52,274 nucleotides of DNA from Methanobacteriota archaeon (GCA_002696315.1 NZRR01000017.1:98623-150896), one strand, 5' to 3'; counted from the first letter of the stretch, positions 17,265 to 27,434 are shown. The notes: generated by a model not told the origin, from the letters alone. Translations and numbers: made by a program.

Positions 17265-17281
17265 CACCCACGTAGTGGGTG
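17265..17281. promoter_or_regulatory. Perfect 7-bp inverted repeat with 3-base centre
   Basis: CACCCAC-GTA-GTGGGTG, in the 112-base gap between the uncharacterised protein and the giant surface protein, 70 bases before the latter's ATG. It is GC-rich in an AT-rich gap. As RNA the loop of three would be tight, so it may be an operator for a dimeric regulator, or a stem marking the end of the upstream transcript. No T-run follows on the plus strand. Confidence 0.4.
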
Positions 17282-17350
17282 GAGTAATTGCAAAACACAA
17301 AACCAAAGGGATAATAACGATTTGCGAGTCGCCTGTATTAGTGATTAGAC

Positions 17351-20300
17351 ATGATTAGAGAGCAACATCTTGGAAGCAAACGTTTCAGAAGCATATCCTT
17401 AGTTTTGATAATGTTATTATCTAGCCTCGCAGCAATTGATTTTGCTGGAGCAGCTATTTCAAGGCAATATACGACTCATTACAACCCTACAGACATTGCA
17501 ATTGCGGATTTTGATTGTGATGGTCATAAGGATCTTGCAATTGCAACGGATTATTCACATAGAATTACAGTTCTCTGGAATGATGGATTTGGAGATTTTA
17601 CAGAAAGAACAGATGTTTGGGTATCTAATTCACCTCGAAGGAACGCAGATTGGACAGATATCGCATTTGCAGATAAAGTTGAAATTAAAAATAATGCAAA
17701 TGGACCTGCAGATATCGTTATCTGGCAAGCTAATTTACCATTTAATCAACCTCCACAACCAGGTAATGTAACAATAATTAGTAATGATGGTTGTGACACT
17801 AGAACTTTTTCGATTGGTGAACGTTTCACTCATTTTTATGTTTGGGATGTTAAAGTTGGAGATTTTGAAGGAGATGGAAATGATGATATTGCAGTATTAG
17901 AATTAGCAACAGATTTAACTACTCAAAATTTGGTAATTTACCCAGGACCTAATCCTACAGTACCTTCATCGGAACTAACGTCTTTAGGCCAATCTACTAC
18001 ATTTTCATTTACCGAGTTTAACATCGGAAATAAGGGTGAAGATTTAGCAACATTGCCAAGTGGCCAAGTAAATCCGGCAGATTGTGAAGATAATGATATC
18101 TGGCTTTTAAGAAATTATGGAGTCGATTATACTACTGGTCAACTAACTAATCCCGGAACTGGAGATAATGTTACTGTAATTGAATTTGATTGTACTTTAG
18201 CCGGAGGTAGATTCCCGATAGATGCAACATCTCAAACAAGTGGTTCATCTACAAATAATCCTGTTGAAGTGAATTTAAATACGGAATATGGAAGTTTTGC
18301 AATTGAAGATATTGATGATGATGGATTTATTGATACTGTTGCCATGACAGATGAAAATTCAGAAAATATCACATTTGTATCGCGTTCGGGAACTGGTCCG
18401 TGGTCTGCAGTTCAAGAGGAGTATTTCGGCCCATATGTCGCCTTCTCGGTATCAATCTCAGAACTAAATAATGATGGGAAACCAGATTTTATTGTCCCAA
18501 CATTATTGGAAGGTTTTGAATATACATCTTCTTCTGGACAACAAGGAACTCAATATTATTTTGATACGATTTCTAGTGTACAAGTAGTTCTCTCTAAAAC
18601 TAACGGGTATAAAGCACCTTTATCCTATGATGTGGGAACAAGAGCGTCATTTGCAACTGTAGATCAATTTGTGGGTACATCAAACAGTGCACCAGATATC
18701 GTGGTGGGATACACCGATTATGCTTGGGGAAACCCATATTATTGGGCAGAAAGTAGAGGTTGGAATGGCCAATATGATCATATAACAATCATTGAAATGG
18801 ATTACAAAGATTTAGCCCTAGAAGATATAGAAATTGGCCCTACCGATTATTATTATGGAATAGTTGGAGAAGGAACTAGAGACGTAAATTTAACATTAGT
18901 AAATGGAGGTATGGAAGAGTTAACTGGTACTTTCGATTTAGGATTGACTATTGATGAGATAGATCAAGCATCTAGTGCAAATTCGACAGTTTACTCTAAT
19001 ACGTTTGATGGCTCAGAGGAATCAATAGGATGTTCCGGAGGTTGTACTTGGACCACTCATGAATATTTGCCAGACGAAAATATACATTGGCATATTGAAG
19101 ATCAGACCATTACAGGTTCTTCAGATGAAGGAGATGAAAATTATAATAATTCATTTCAGGCCAATTGGGAAGGTAATAATCCTACAGATTTCTATTGGGC
19201 AGGGACATATGTACAAAATAGTACAGGTACAATTTGGTCAGGTTATGAAAAAAATTGGGATGAAGCATTAATTTTGAACGATGTAGATTTGACTGGAGCA
19301 GATCGTGCTTGGTTAAGTTTAGATTTATTTGGCTCATATGATTATACCGGATTAGGTAATGCAGGTAATGGCTTCTTTGCAATGTATTGGGTTTATGACG
19401 ATACTGGTTTTATTGAAATAAATACTGAAGATGGTGGATGGCAACCAATTTCATGCCCATTTTTAGCGATTATTGATGGTTATTGCCCTGCGGGAGTTGC
19501 TCAATGGGGTGGTTTTGATAATGATAGAGTATTAAATCAAATCGTTAATGGTGATGCAGAAAGATTCTCTCCGGGAACTGCAAGCGGAATTTACAGTGGA
19601 ACTCATTATGGTTGGCAAGAATATACTGCACAAGGACTTGGACAATTTGATTTGTCAAATTGGGCGGGCGAAGTTGTAGATTTAAGATTTAGATTCCGAA
19701 GTGGTTTTCAAGGAAGTGTAGGATACGAAAATGAAACTTATTGGTCAGGCCTTGATGGTTTTGCTTTCGACAATATTGAAATTTCTAAGCAACAAACCTC
19801 ATTTACAAACATCTATGATGATAATCAACCAGTTACAGTAAATAATCTTGAACCTGGTGACGAAATTGTAGAACAAGTACCATTCAATTTTGAGAATGAT
19901 AAAACATACCGTATTAGTGCGCAAATCACGCCTGATGCTTCATGGACTAACGAACAAGAAATTAATAATGAATTGAAATATTTTGTAACAACACAGAATT
20001 TATTCGATCCAGCAGTTGTTAGTGTAGATTTCTTTGATGATGGTGGATTGTATGCTGAAGGAGAATTACCTATGAAAGCTACAGTTACAAATTATGGAAA
20101 TACTGAGATGGATTTCAATGTTGAAGCATCGATATTATATGCTCTACCTACCCAATTAAACTGCGGTCCTGTTGCATCTAATGGTGATCAGGAAGCATGT
20201 AGTGAAACCTTTGAAAATCCACAAAAATTTGTACATATTGATGATGATAGCGATGGGCAAGGAGATATTGTTGACGATTCTGATATTCCAGATTCAAGGA

Positions 20301-23300
20301 TAGGAAGTTCAGCCTTTTGGTTTGGTCATCCTGACATTTTAGAAACTAATCAAAAAGGATATGGAGACGATTGGAATGAAAATTTAAGTATTACGAATAT
20401 TGATTTATCTAATCTTGGAGGTACTTATGCAGCCTTAAGTTTCGAATATTTTGCAGATACTCATTATTACATCAGCAATAATGGTTCATACTATAACTAC
20501 GAAGATACTGTACAATTATTTGTAGAATGGTCTAAAGATGTTAATGGCGATGGTACAATTGGAGTAGACGAGCAATATGAAGGTATTATTTACGGACAAT
20601 ATAATGATTATAACAATGATAACTACTGTTCATCAGATGAAATAGAATATGTTGGTGATGTTGTAGACCCAAATAACGGTAGAGAATCTCAATTTATATT
20701 CAATTCTGCTGGCGAAGTTAAGTCAAGTTCTATTGACTTCACCCACATTTATTTACTGAACACTTCAAGGGTGATTGGCGGTTACTATTATACTGAATGT
20801 ACTTCATTAGCAGGTTCTGAAGATGTTGATATTACATTCCATTTTGAATCAAATTCTGATGGATATAACGGTCAAAATAATGGTTATCTTGGCGTTGCAA
20901 TTGATAATGTTTCTGTAAAACAATTTACGTTTGCCGTTGATACAACATATACTCAAACTGTGACTGGCATTGATGCCCAAGAAGAAGTTGAAGTTGATTT
21001 TGGAATGCATGATTTTGGTCCTGGTGTTTATCGTTTTGAAGTAACAACATCATTTGATAATCAAACAACTGGAACAAGTTGGTTTGGTGAAGAAGAAATT
21101 GTTGTAGAGAATAATAAAACAAGAGCTACATTTAATGTTGAAAGTGTAAACTTATTTATCAATCCACCAAATTATTTGAAGTGTGTAAATGATAATCAAC
21201 ATCAATGTCTCTATCCGATTGATGAAGTTGAAAATCATGAATTTAAAGCACAGGTAATTAATGGAGTATTAGCAGGAAATTATGTATTTAATCTCGAGGT
21301 AATAGAAACAGCAACAGGCAATATGGTATTCAATGAATCTACTACTAAAGTGTATGAACTTGAACCTGCAGAGGTAGAAGTTGTAGATTTCCCAATTTTT
21401 ATTGACTGGGATAGTGGTAAAGAGTACAGAGTAGGTTTCAAAGCATATCTTGTAGGTGGAGGATTAAGTGGAAATGATCCTAATTTTACCGCCACATTTT
21501 CAGAACAAATTGATGTTTTAATCTTATCTGATTTCGTGGATGGCGATTATGAAACAAAAGTTAAGCAAAATTTAGCTGATCTTGGAATGAGCCATACCCA
21601 ACTCAATATGGCAACAGACTGGGATACTTATCTTACAAATAATTGGCTTGGAACATCTGTTAAGGGAGCTAATGGGTTTGAGAAAATCTTAATGCCTATG
21701 CAAAATGATGCAACTGCCCAACAATTTGCAGAAGAAATCAGTACTGAAAAAATAACATTTGAAGGATTTATGAATGCAGGAGGTACAATTGAAATGCATC
21801 TAGGCCCCTACCAGTCATATTATCAATCTACTACTGGAGGAAGGTTACCTCTCGGAATTACGGTTTCAAATAGAGATATTACAGACGATTATGTTCAATA
21901 TAAGGACTTAGTAATTGGTGAACAATTTCATCCATTACTTAATGGCGTAGATACTACAGTGATGCAAAATTGGAATCCTTATCAAGTTAATAATTTAAAC
22001 AAATCTTATGTGACAAATGCAGTTTTAAATACTCAATCATTAGATGACCAAGATAAAACGGTCAGAGGTGCATTGACTACTGTACCTTTAGGAAATTGTA
22101 GAGATTCTTTAATTGGTGATGGAACGTTCCAGAACATTATTAGGCATAAAACTGAAAATAGATTGAATAGTCTATTGGGAACTTGTAATATTGGTGATGG
22201 TGGATTAATTGTTACTACTTTAGATGTTGAGAAAGAATCAGGAGATATGGATTCTTCTTTCCCTATTTTACCAAATATGTTGAAGTATATGGTTACTGAA
22301 TATGCTGATTTTGGTTCTTTTGGAACAGAATTAGGCCTTGAAGTAGACGGTAGTGAACCATGTGGACGATTAAATATACAGGTTTGTCCAGATCAAGGAT
22401 ATGATTTTACAGAGATTTCACAAGACAGAGATTATGAAATTTATTACGTAAAGAGTAATCAAGAGATAGAGCTTTCATTCTTTTCTAATTTAGAAGGTTT
22501 AGATTCAAATTGGGTTGTTGAAGGTCCAACTGATTGGAATAATGTCAAAATTGATGATGCAAACACAAATCCACTTCTGACTAAGAGTATGGATTCAGTA
22601 AAAGCAACATTCTGTCAAGAAACAACCTCAATGGTCTTTGATTGTAATCAAGGAGCTACTTGGAATATTACATTGTATCTTTACAATGAACAAGGACACG
22701 GAAGATCACTATTCATTCAAGTTGTAACTGATGATGTTGGTGCAGATTCAGATGCACCTAATGCTGAATTTGAAATTGTATGGGGAGATGACAAAACAGA
22801 CAGTAGTAAAGTAATTCCACATCCAGAAAACCCAACTAAACAATATGGTGGAGAGCCTAGAGATGTATATCAGATAATTTTACCTGATGATATAAATTCA
22901 GATTATACTTCAGATACAGGGGTATGGGTTTATTTTGATGCTAGCAACAGTCTAGACTTAGATTGGGTCGGAGATGGAAGTGGAATAAAATGGTATGAGT
23001 GGAGAGTAACTAATGATTATCCAATTAAATATACACAATTTAAGGATATTAAAATATTTGGAGACGTAGATGACGATAACGATCCAAATAAGGCAGCACC
23101 ATATTTCGAATTCCAATTTACTCATGTAACAGCAGATAGAGATACAACATTTGAAGATTCATTAATTTGGTTTGATTTAGTTGTATATGATAATGCTATG
23201 AACCCGAGTGCTACAACGAGAATTTATTTCCAGGTTGTTTCACCTGATTTAATCGATGAACCACCAGTATGGGAATTTGAAAATACAATTTCTTGTGGTA

Positions 23301-24154
23301 TTGATAAAAATGATCCATGTACATTAGATGATACAGAAAATTCCGATTATGAAGTCTCTTTTTCTGTTACTTTGACTTCTGGGGTAGAAGCGGGTGGAGT
23401 GACAATAGAAGCTTCCACAGTTGATCCTAGTTCACTAGAAACTGTTGATAAAGCAAATATGTTGTCTGATGGAACCTATATCGCAGCAGCTAATAAGAAT
23501 CAAGGAGACATAGTAGATTTGAGTGTGAATATATCAAATTCTTATGGGGATGTTGGAACAAGTAATTCAATTACAATTTATCTTAGAATTATCGAAGGAT
23601 CTAGTTATGATTTATCTGATAATTTTACAATTACTTTAACAAATAACATGGAATCATCAAGTTCAGATGATGAAAATCAAAACGATAATACCAATACGAA
23701 TGCAGACACTGAATCGGGTGCTGCTGGAAATACAGTAATTTTAGTTGGAGGTGTAATCATATTTATCGTGATTGCTTTAATTTTAACATTATTATTCGTT
23801 AGAGGAAGAGGTGAATCTGAAATGAGTGATAGTTTTGGTGGAGATGTTGGTGAAATGGATGCTGTTGAAGCTTATGTACAACAGCTAGTAGCCCAAGGGT
23901 ATCCAGAAGAAACTGCAAGAACCTATGCACAAGCGTATATTGCACAACAACAAACTACAACAGCCGGAGTAGCTAATGTTGGAGCAGGAGGAGTGGGAAC
24001 TTCTAATGCAACTACTCCTTTACCTGTAGCTCAAACCTCAGCTCAAGCTACAAATCCAAAAATGGAAGCATACGTTCAACAATTAATCGCTCAAGGATAT
24101 CCAGAGGCCCAAGCAAGAGCTTATGCAATGCAATTTGCTGATAGGTTTAAATGA
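17351..24154 (+). CDS. Giant surface protein with FG-GAP-like repeats, C-terminal TM and cytoplasmic repeat tail
   Basis: 2267 residues. A basic N-terminus and hydrophobic stretch (about 13-34, ending AAIDFAGA) form the export signal. At least four FG-GAP/VCBS-type repeats with acidic calcium loops follow (IADFDCDGHKDLAIATD; VGDFEGDGNDDIAVLE; IEDIDDDGFIDTVAMTD; ISELNNDGKPDFIV). The middle holds jelly-roll or MAM-like units (LRFRFRSG...LDGFAFDNIEIS) and CARDB-like beta units (AVVSVDFFDDGG). A ThuA/glutamine-amidotransferase-like region (VLILSDFVDGDYE, near 1390) is possible. A membrane helix lies at about 2128-2152. The tail inside the cell carries two related 27-residue motifs near 2173 and 2239 (EAYVQQLVAQGYPEETAR; EAYVQQLIAQGYPEAQAR). 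Probably an adhesion or cell-envelope protein; ligand unknown. Confidence 0.85.
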   Translation: MIREQHLGSKRFRSISLVLIMLLSSLAAIDFAGAAISRQYTTHYNPTDIAIADFDCDGHKDLAIATDYSHRITVLWNDGFGDFTERTDVWVSNSPRRNADWTDIAFADKVEIKNNANGPADIVIWQANLPFNQPPQPGNVTIISNDGCDTRTFSIGERFTHFYVWDVKVGDFEGDGNDDIAVLELATDLTTQNLVIYPGPNPTVPSSELTSLGQSTTFSFTEFNIGNKGEDLATLPSGQVNPADCEDNDIWLLRNYGVDYTTGQLTNPGTGDNVTVIEFDCTLAGGRFPIDATSQTSGSSTNNPVEVNLNTEYGSFAIEDIDDDGFIDTVAMTDENSENITFVSRSGTGPWSAVQEEYFGPYVAFSVSISELNNDGKPDFIVPTLLEGFEYTSSSGQQGTQYYFDTISSVQVVLSKTNGYKAPLSYDVGTRASFATVDQFVGTSNSAPDIVVGYTDYAWGNPYYWAESRGWNGQYDHITIIEMDYKDLALEDIEIGPTDYYYGIVGEGTRDVNLTLVNGGMEELTGTFDLGLTIDEIDQASSANSTVYSNTFDGSEESIGCSGGCTWTTHEYLPDENIHWHIEDQTITGSSDEGDENYNNSFQANWEGNNPTDFYWAGTYVQNSTGTIWSGYEKNWDEALILNDVDLTGADRAWLSLDLFGSYDYTGLGNAGNGFFAMYWVYDDTGFIEINTEDGGWQPISCPFLAIIDGYCPAGVAQWGGFDNDRVLNQIVNGDAERFSPGTASGIYSGTHYGWQEYTAQGLGQFDLSNWAGEVVDLRFRFRSGFQGSVGYENETYWSGLDGFAFDNIEISKQQTSFTNIYDDNQPVTVNNLEPGDEIVEQVPFNFENDKTYRISAQITPDASWTNEQEINNELKYFVTTQNLFDPAVVSVDFFDDGGLYAEGELPMKATVTNYGNTEMDFNVEASILYALPTQLNCGPVASNGDQEACSETFENPQKFVHIDDDSDGQGDIVDDSDIPDSRIGSSAFWFGHPDILETNQKGYGDDWNENLSITNIDLSNLGGTYAALSFEYFADTHYYISNNGSYYNYEDTVQLFVEWSKDVNGDGTIGVDEQYEGIIYGQYNDYNNDNYCSSDEIEYVGDVVDPNNGRESQFIFNSAGEVKSSSIDFTHIYLLNTSRVIGGYYYTECTSLAGSEDVDITFHFESNSDGYNGQNNGYLGVAIDNVSVKQFTFAVDTTYTQTVTGIDAQEEVEVDFGMHDFGPGVYRFEVTTSFDNQTTGTSWFGEEEIVVENNKTRATFNVESVNLFINPPNYLKCVNDNQHQCLYPIDEVENHEFKAQVINGVLAGNYVFNLEVIETATGNMVFNESTTKVYELEPAEVEVVDFPIFIDWDSGKEYRVGFKAYLVGGGLSGNDPNFTATFSEQIDVLILSDFVDGDYETKVKQNLADLGMSHTQLNMATDWDTYLTNNWLGTSVKGANGFEKILMPMQNDATAQQFAEEISTEKITFEGFMNAGGTIEMHLGPYQSYYQSTTGGRLPLGITVSNRDITDDYVQYKDLVIGEQFHPLLNGVDTTVMQNWNPYQVNNLNKSYVTNAVLNTQSLDDQDKTVRGALTTVPLGNCRDSLIGDGTFQNIIRHKTENRLNSLLGTCNIGDGGLIVTTLDVEKESGDMDSSFPILPNMLKYMVTEYADFGSFGTELGLEVDGSEPCGRLNIQVCPDQGYDFTEISQDRDYEIYYVKSNQEIELSFFSNLEGLDSNWVVEGPTDWNNVKIDDANTNPLLTKSMDSVKATFCQETTSMVFDCNQGATWNITLYLYNEQGHGRSLFIQVVTDDVGADSDAPNAEFEIVWGDDKTDSSKVIPHPENPTKQYGGEPRDVYQIILPDDINSDYTSDTGVWVYFDASNSLDLDWVGDGSGIKWYEWRVTNDYPIKYTQFKDIKIFGDVDDDNDPNKAAPYFEFQFTHVTADRDTTFEDSLIWFDLVVYDNAMNPSATTRIYFQVVSPDLIDEPPVWEFENTISCGIDKNDPCTLDDTENSDYEVSFSVTLTSGVEAGGVTIEASTVDPSSLETVDKANMLSDGTYIAAANKNQGDIVDLSVNISNSYGDVGTSNSITIYLRIIEGSSYDLSDNFTITLTNNMESSSSDDENQNDNTNTNADTESGAAGNTVILVGGVIIFIVIALILTLLFVRGRGESEMSDSFGGDVGEMDAVEAYVQQLVAQGYPEETARTYAQAYIAQQQTTTAGVANVGAGGVGTSNATTPLPVAQTSAQATNPKMEAYVQQLIAQGYPEAQARAYAMQFADRFK

Positions 24155-24193
24155 CACCTTTAATCGAATTTGACTGTAGGATGGGTGTATGAT

Positions 24194-25606
24194 ATGGATG
24201 AAACAGTAAATTACAAAGTTGCAGATTTATCTTTAAGTGATTTTGGTCGTAAAGAAATTGATATTGCAGAGCATGAAATGCCTGGATTAATGTCAGTTAG
24301 AGAGAAGTATAAATCGGAAAAACCTCTTACTGGTGTTCGAATTACAGGTTCGCTACATATGACTATTCAGACCGCAGTTTTAATTGAAACACTTGCAGAT
24401 TTAGGTGCATCTGTTCGATGGGCTAGTTGTAATATATTTTCAACACAAGATCATGCAGCGGCTGCGATTGCAACCTCAGGAGTTCCTGTATTTGCTTGGA
24501 AGGGAATGAATTTAGAAGAGTATTGGGATTGTACTTTCAAAGCAATACATCATGGTTCAAATCTTGGACCTAATTTGATCGTAGATGATGGTGGAGACGC
24601 TACATTACTGATTCACAAAGGATATGAATTAGAGAATGGAAGTAATTGGGTAAATGAGCCCACGGATAATCAAGAAGAGCAGTGCATTAAAGATCTCTTA
24701 AAAAGAGTACATATTGAATTTCCTAATTACTGGACAAGTGTTGTTGAAGAATGTAAAGGTGTTTCTGAAGAAACTACTACAGGCGTTCATAGACTTTATC
24801 AATGGGTCAAATCAAATTCATTATTATTTCCAGCAATTAATGTGAATGACTCTGTTACAAAATCCAAATTTGATAATTTATACGGTTGTAGAGAATCATT
24901 AGTCGATGCTCTAAAAAGAGCGACTGATGTAATGATTGCTGGTAAAACTGCTGTAGTATGTGGTTATGGAGATGTGGGCAAGGGCTCTGCTCAAGCATTG
25001 AAACTAATGGGTGCAAAAGTTATCGTTACAGAAGTAGATCCAATATGTGCTTTACAAGCTGCTATGGAGGGATTCAGCGTTTTAACCGTTGAAGATACTC
25101 TTGGTAGTGCTGATATATATGTCACTGCTACAGGGAATAGAGATATTATTACTACAGAACATATGAGTAAAATGAAAGATCAGGCTATTGTATGTAATAT
25201 TGGGCATTTTGATAATGAAATTCAAGTTGATGCATTAGAAAGTATGACCGATGTAGAGAAGACAAATATCAAACCTCAAGTAGATAAATTCACATTTTCT
25301 TCTGGAAATAGTATATTTTTACTAGCATCAGGACGTCTAGTGAATCTTGGTTGTGCAACAGGCCATCCTAGTTTTGTTATGTCTAATAGTTTCACAAATC
25401 AAACACTAGCACAAATAGATCTATGGAAGAATAAGGATACTTATGAGAATAAGGTGTATATTCTACCAAAATATTTAGATGAAGAAGTTGCTCGTTTACA
25501 TCTTGAAAAGATTGGATGTAAATTGACAGTAATGTCAGATGAACAAGCAGATTATATCAATGTAAATGTAGAAGGACCATACAAACCTGAACATTACAGA
25601 TATTAA
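24194..25606 (+). CDS. ahcY: Adenosylhomocysteinase
   Basis: 470 residues, the length of the long form with the 40-residue insert typical of many bacteria and eukaryotes. Hydrolyses S-adenosylhomocysteine to adenosine and homocysteine, recycling the product of SAM-dependent methylation. Motifs: [16 protein letters not shown] and [14 protein letters not shown] (substrate site), the NAD site [15 protein letters not shown] with [27 protein letters not shown], and the C-terminal KPEHYRY that reaches into the neighbouring subunit. ATG 24194 is chosen over TTG 24170, because GGGTG lies just before it and the family starts here. It is 39 bases from the surface protein gene on the same strand. Confidence 0.96.
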   Translation: MDETVNYKVADLSLSDFGRKEIDIAEHEMPGLMSVREKYKSEKPLTGVRITGSLHMTIQTAVLIETLADLGASVRWASCNIFSTQDHAAAAIATSGVPVFAWKGMNLEEYWDCTFKAIHHGSNLGPNLIVDDGGDATLLIHKGYELENGSNWVNEPTDNQEEQCIKDLLKRVHIEFPNYWTSVVEECKGVSEETTTGVHRLYQWVKSNSLLFPAINVNDSVTKSKFDNLYGCRESLVDALKRATDVMIAGKTAVVCGYGDVGKGSAQALKLMGAKVIVTEVDPICALQAAMEGFSVLTVEDTLGSADIYVTATGNRDIITTEHMSKMKDQAIVCNIGHFDNEIQVDALESMTDVEKTNIKPQVDKFTFSSGNSIFLLASGRLVNLGCATGHPSFVMSNSFTNQTLAQIDLWKNKDTYENKVYILPKYLDEEVARLHLEKIGCKLTVMSDEQADYINVNVEGPYKPEHYRY

Positions 25607-25611
25607 TCGGT

Positions 25612-26622
25612 TCATTCTTCTTCATAGGAAGGTAAAGATATTTCATCAAAATTCGGGACTGTTGGTCTCCATTGTCTACTAATATTCTCACCTGCTTCTA
25701 CTATCGAGTTTAATCGTTGTCTAAATGCAGTTGGCCTATTTGTCAAAAGGAACTTATATAATTTTGAATTTCTAATATCTTCAGTAATTACAATTCTACC
25801 CGATGTAGTTTCTATATCCATTGCTCTAATAATATTAAATGCTGGTCGATTTTGAATCATTGCAAGTCTTTTTGCAAATCTCATCCCTCCTAAAGTAATA
25901 ATTAGCATCATTAGAACTAAAAATAATAAATTTCCGAATCCCCCACTATTAGGAGAGAACATTACAACAATAAGTAGTATTGGAGCCACCAACAATAAAT
26001 AAATCAATGTCTCGTTTGCGGGACCCCTATGCATTCTTTCACGAATTATTTTCCATCCTGGATCACGTAAATTCCAAGGTCTAAAATAGTCAGTTTGTCC
26101 TTCATCAATTGCTACTTTTTTGACTAATTGGTGTAATCTTGCTAATCTTTTTTGTTGTTCAAAGTTAAGTTGTTTCATTCCGGGTTCCCAAACCCTTTGT
26201 AACTCATCGAGAGATTGATGATATAAACCTAAATCAGCTAATAATGCTACAGTTTCAATTACAGCTTGTGAATCTGAAGGATCTATTTTTCTTCTTTCAT
26301 GCCACCATTCTAATGCTTTATCATACATTCCCAATTCATCTGATAATATTCTCCCGCCGCGAATCCAAGCCTCCTCATGATTTGGCTGTAATTTGATTAC
26401 TTTCTTACAGGCATTTAAACATCTACTCGCGTTAATTAATGTTGGTCTTTCCTTTTTTGGAATGAGTAATGTAGAAATCATCCACCATGCATCGGAGTGT
26501 TCAGGATCAATTTCTACAGCTTTTTCAGCAAATTCCAAAGCTTGTTCAAAATTACCACTATTTTCAGCATCAATTGCATCTAAATAATATTCGTCGCTAG
26601 AGTTTTTAGAAATTTTAATCAC
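25612..26622 (-). CDS. TPR-repeat protein with central membrane helices
   Basis: 336 residues, GTG start with AAGGTG just ahead. Residues 10-140 are three or four tetratricopeptide repeats (EQALEFAEKAVEIDPEHSDA; KKVIKLQPNHEEAWIRGG; DKALEWWHERRKIDPSDSQA). After a basic linker come two membrane helices (about 204-222, 229-246: LIYLLLVAPILLIVVMF; NLLFLVLMMLIITLGG) and a C-terminal soluble region of about 85 residues. The TPR part probably sits in the cytoplasm as an assembly platform. Only 3 bases separate it from the Gar1-like gene upstream, so the two share a transcript. Whether they act together is unknown. Convergent with ahcY, 5 bases apart. Confidence 0.75.
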   Translation of the reverse strand: MIKISKNSSDEYYLDAIDAENSGNFEQALEFAEKAVEIDPEHSDAWWMISTLLIPKKERPTLINASRCLNACKKVIKLQPNHEEAWIRGGRILSDELGMYDKALEWWHERRKIDPSDSQAVIETVALLADLGLYHQSLDELQRVWEPGMKQLNFEQQKRLARLHQLVKKVAIDEGQTDYFRPWNLRDPGWKIIRERMHRGPANETLIYLLLVAPILLIVVMFSPNSGGFGNLLFLVLMMLIITLGGMRFAKRLAMIQNRPAFNIIRAMDIETTSGRIVITEDIRNSKLYKFLLTNRPTAFRQRLNSIVEAGENISRQWRPTVPNFDEISLPSYEEE

Positions 26623-26625
26623 ACC

Positions 26626-27417
26626 TTATCTGTTTCGATTTTTAAAAATATCATCTAATTCTCGATTTTTGAAATGGGTTCTAGATTTTCCACGAAGTCT
26701 TTTTGGTGACCTAAACTTTGCTTCTTTGGGATTAGATTTTTTATTATTGTCAAATTTACGATCTTCTCTTCTTGGTCTTTCAGATCTGCTATCGTCTCTA
26801 CCTCTTCTTGGTCTTTCGGATCTATTGTCTCCTCTACCCCATTTCGATCTTTCAGATCTGCTATCGTCTCTACCTCTTCTTGGTCTTTCGGATCTATTTC
26901 CTCCTCTACCCCATTTCGGTCTTTCAGATCTGTTATCGTCTCTACCTCTTCTTGGTCTTTCGGATCTATTTCTATCTCCCCATTTCTTATTTCTTTCAAC
27001 CCTAATATTACTGTCTCTTGGGGTTGAACATTTATTGCACCTTTCTCTCCATGAAAAATTATCGTTTTTGCACTTTGGACAAATCCAATCATTATCATTG
27101 AAGATTTTTTTGATATTTTTTCCACTATTCCTTGAAAAGTTTGATTTTCTGTCATCTCTACGTGGTTTACTATTTTTGAAACTTTTTTTATTTGTAATAA
27201 TAGCATTTTCTCCTAGAACATCTACAATATCTAATCCCTTTGTAATCGGATAAACATGAACCCAAGGTTCGTGAATAGATCCTAATACTGTATCTACTTT
27301 CCCTAAGCGTATCCCGTTTTCAGTTTCAATACTTGAACCGAGTGCTGGAGAGGAACCAGTAAAAGAAATTAATAGTCCTCCTTCATGACTTGGACGCACA
27401 ACATTTCCCCGAAACAT
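26626..27417 (-). CDS. Gar1-like H/ACA RNP protein fused to RanBP2 zinc finger and Arg-rich repeat tail
   Basis: 263 residues. Residues 1-70 match archaeal Gar1 (MFRGNVVRP, GSSIETENGIRLGKVDTVLG, IHEPWVHVYP), the beta-barrel that binds Cbf5 in pseudouridylating H/ACA RNPs. Residues 109-135 fit the RanBP2-type finger pattern exactly: Trp111, Cys113, Cys116, Asn120, Cys127, Cys130; in eukaryotes this finger binds single-stranded RNA. Residues from about 150 to 215 are 12-residue Arg-rich repeats (NRSERPRRGRDD alternating with NRSERPKWGRGG), then a basic tail. Ordinary archaeal Gar1 is under about 110 residues, so this is a large extension. ATG 27417 is chosen because AGGTGG precedes it; the upstream GTG (27426) lies inside that site. 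Confidence 0.85.
   Translation of the reverse strand: MFRGNVVRPSHEGGLLISFTGSSPALGSSIETENGIRLGKVDTVLGSIHEPWVHVYPITKGLDIVDVLGENAIITNKKSFKNSKPRRDDRKSNFSRNSGKNIKKIFNDNDWICPKCKNDNFSWRERCNKCSTPRDSNIRVERNKKWGDRNRSERPRRGRDDNRSERPKWGRGGNRSERPRRGRDDSRSERSKWGRGDNRSERPRRGRDDSRSERPRREDRKFDNNKKSNPKEAKFRSPKRLRGKSRTHFKNRELDDIFKNRNR
26771..26985. repeat. In-gene tandem repeat, 36-base units in 72-base pairs
   Basis: About six copies of a 36-base unit, arranged as roughly three near-identical 72-base dimers (plus-strand core CTTGGTCTTTCGGATCT recurs). It encodes the Arg-rich 12-residue repeats of the Gar1-like protein. Unit length is a multiple of three, so copy changes keep the frame. It also makes long false ORFs in other frames. 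Confidence 0.85.
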
Positions 27418-27434
27418 ATGTGCCACCTTTAGTT

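Noticed and set aside
26771-26985. CRISPR-like regular repeats
   Set aside because: Units are back-to-back with no unique spacers, lie in frame in a coding region and encode a regular peptide; no cas gene is present.
26669-27253. Long plus-strand ORF (194 codons) with Leu/Ser repeats
   Set aside because: It is the reverse-strand shadow of the Arg-rich repeats in the Gar1-like gene. It has no independent domain or ribosome-binding site, and repeat DNA keeps several frames open.
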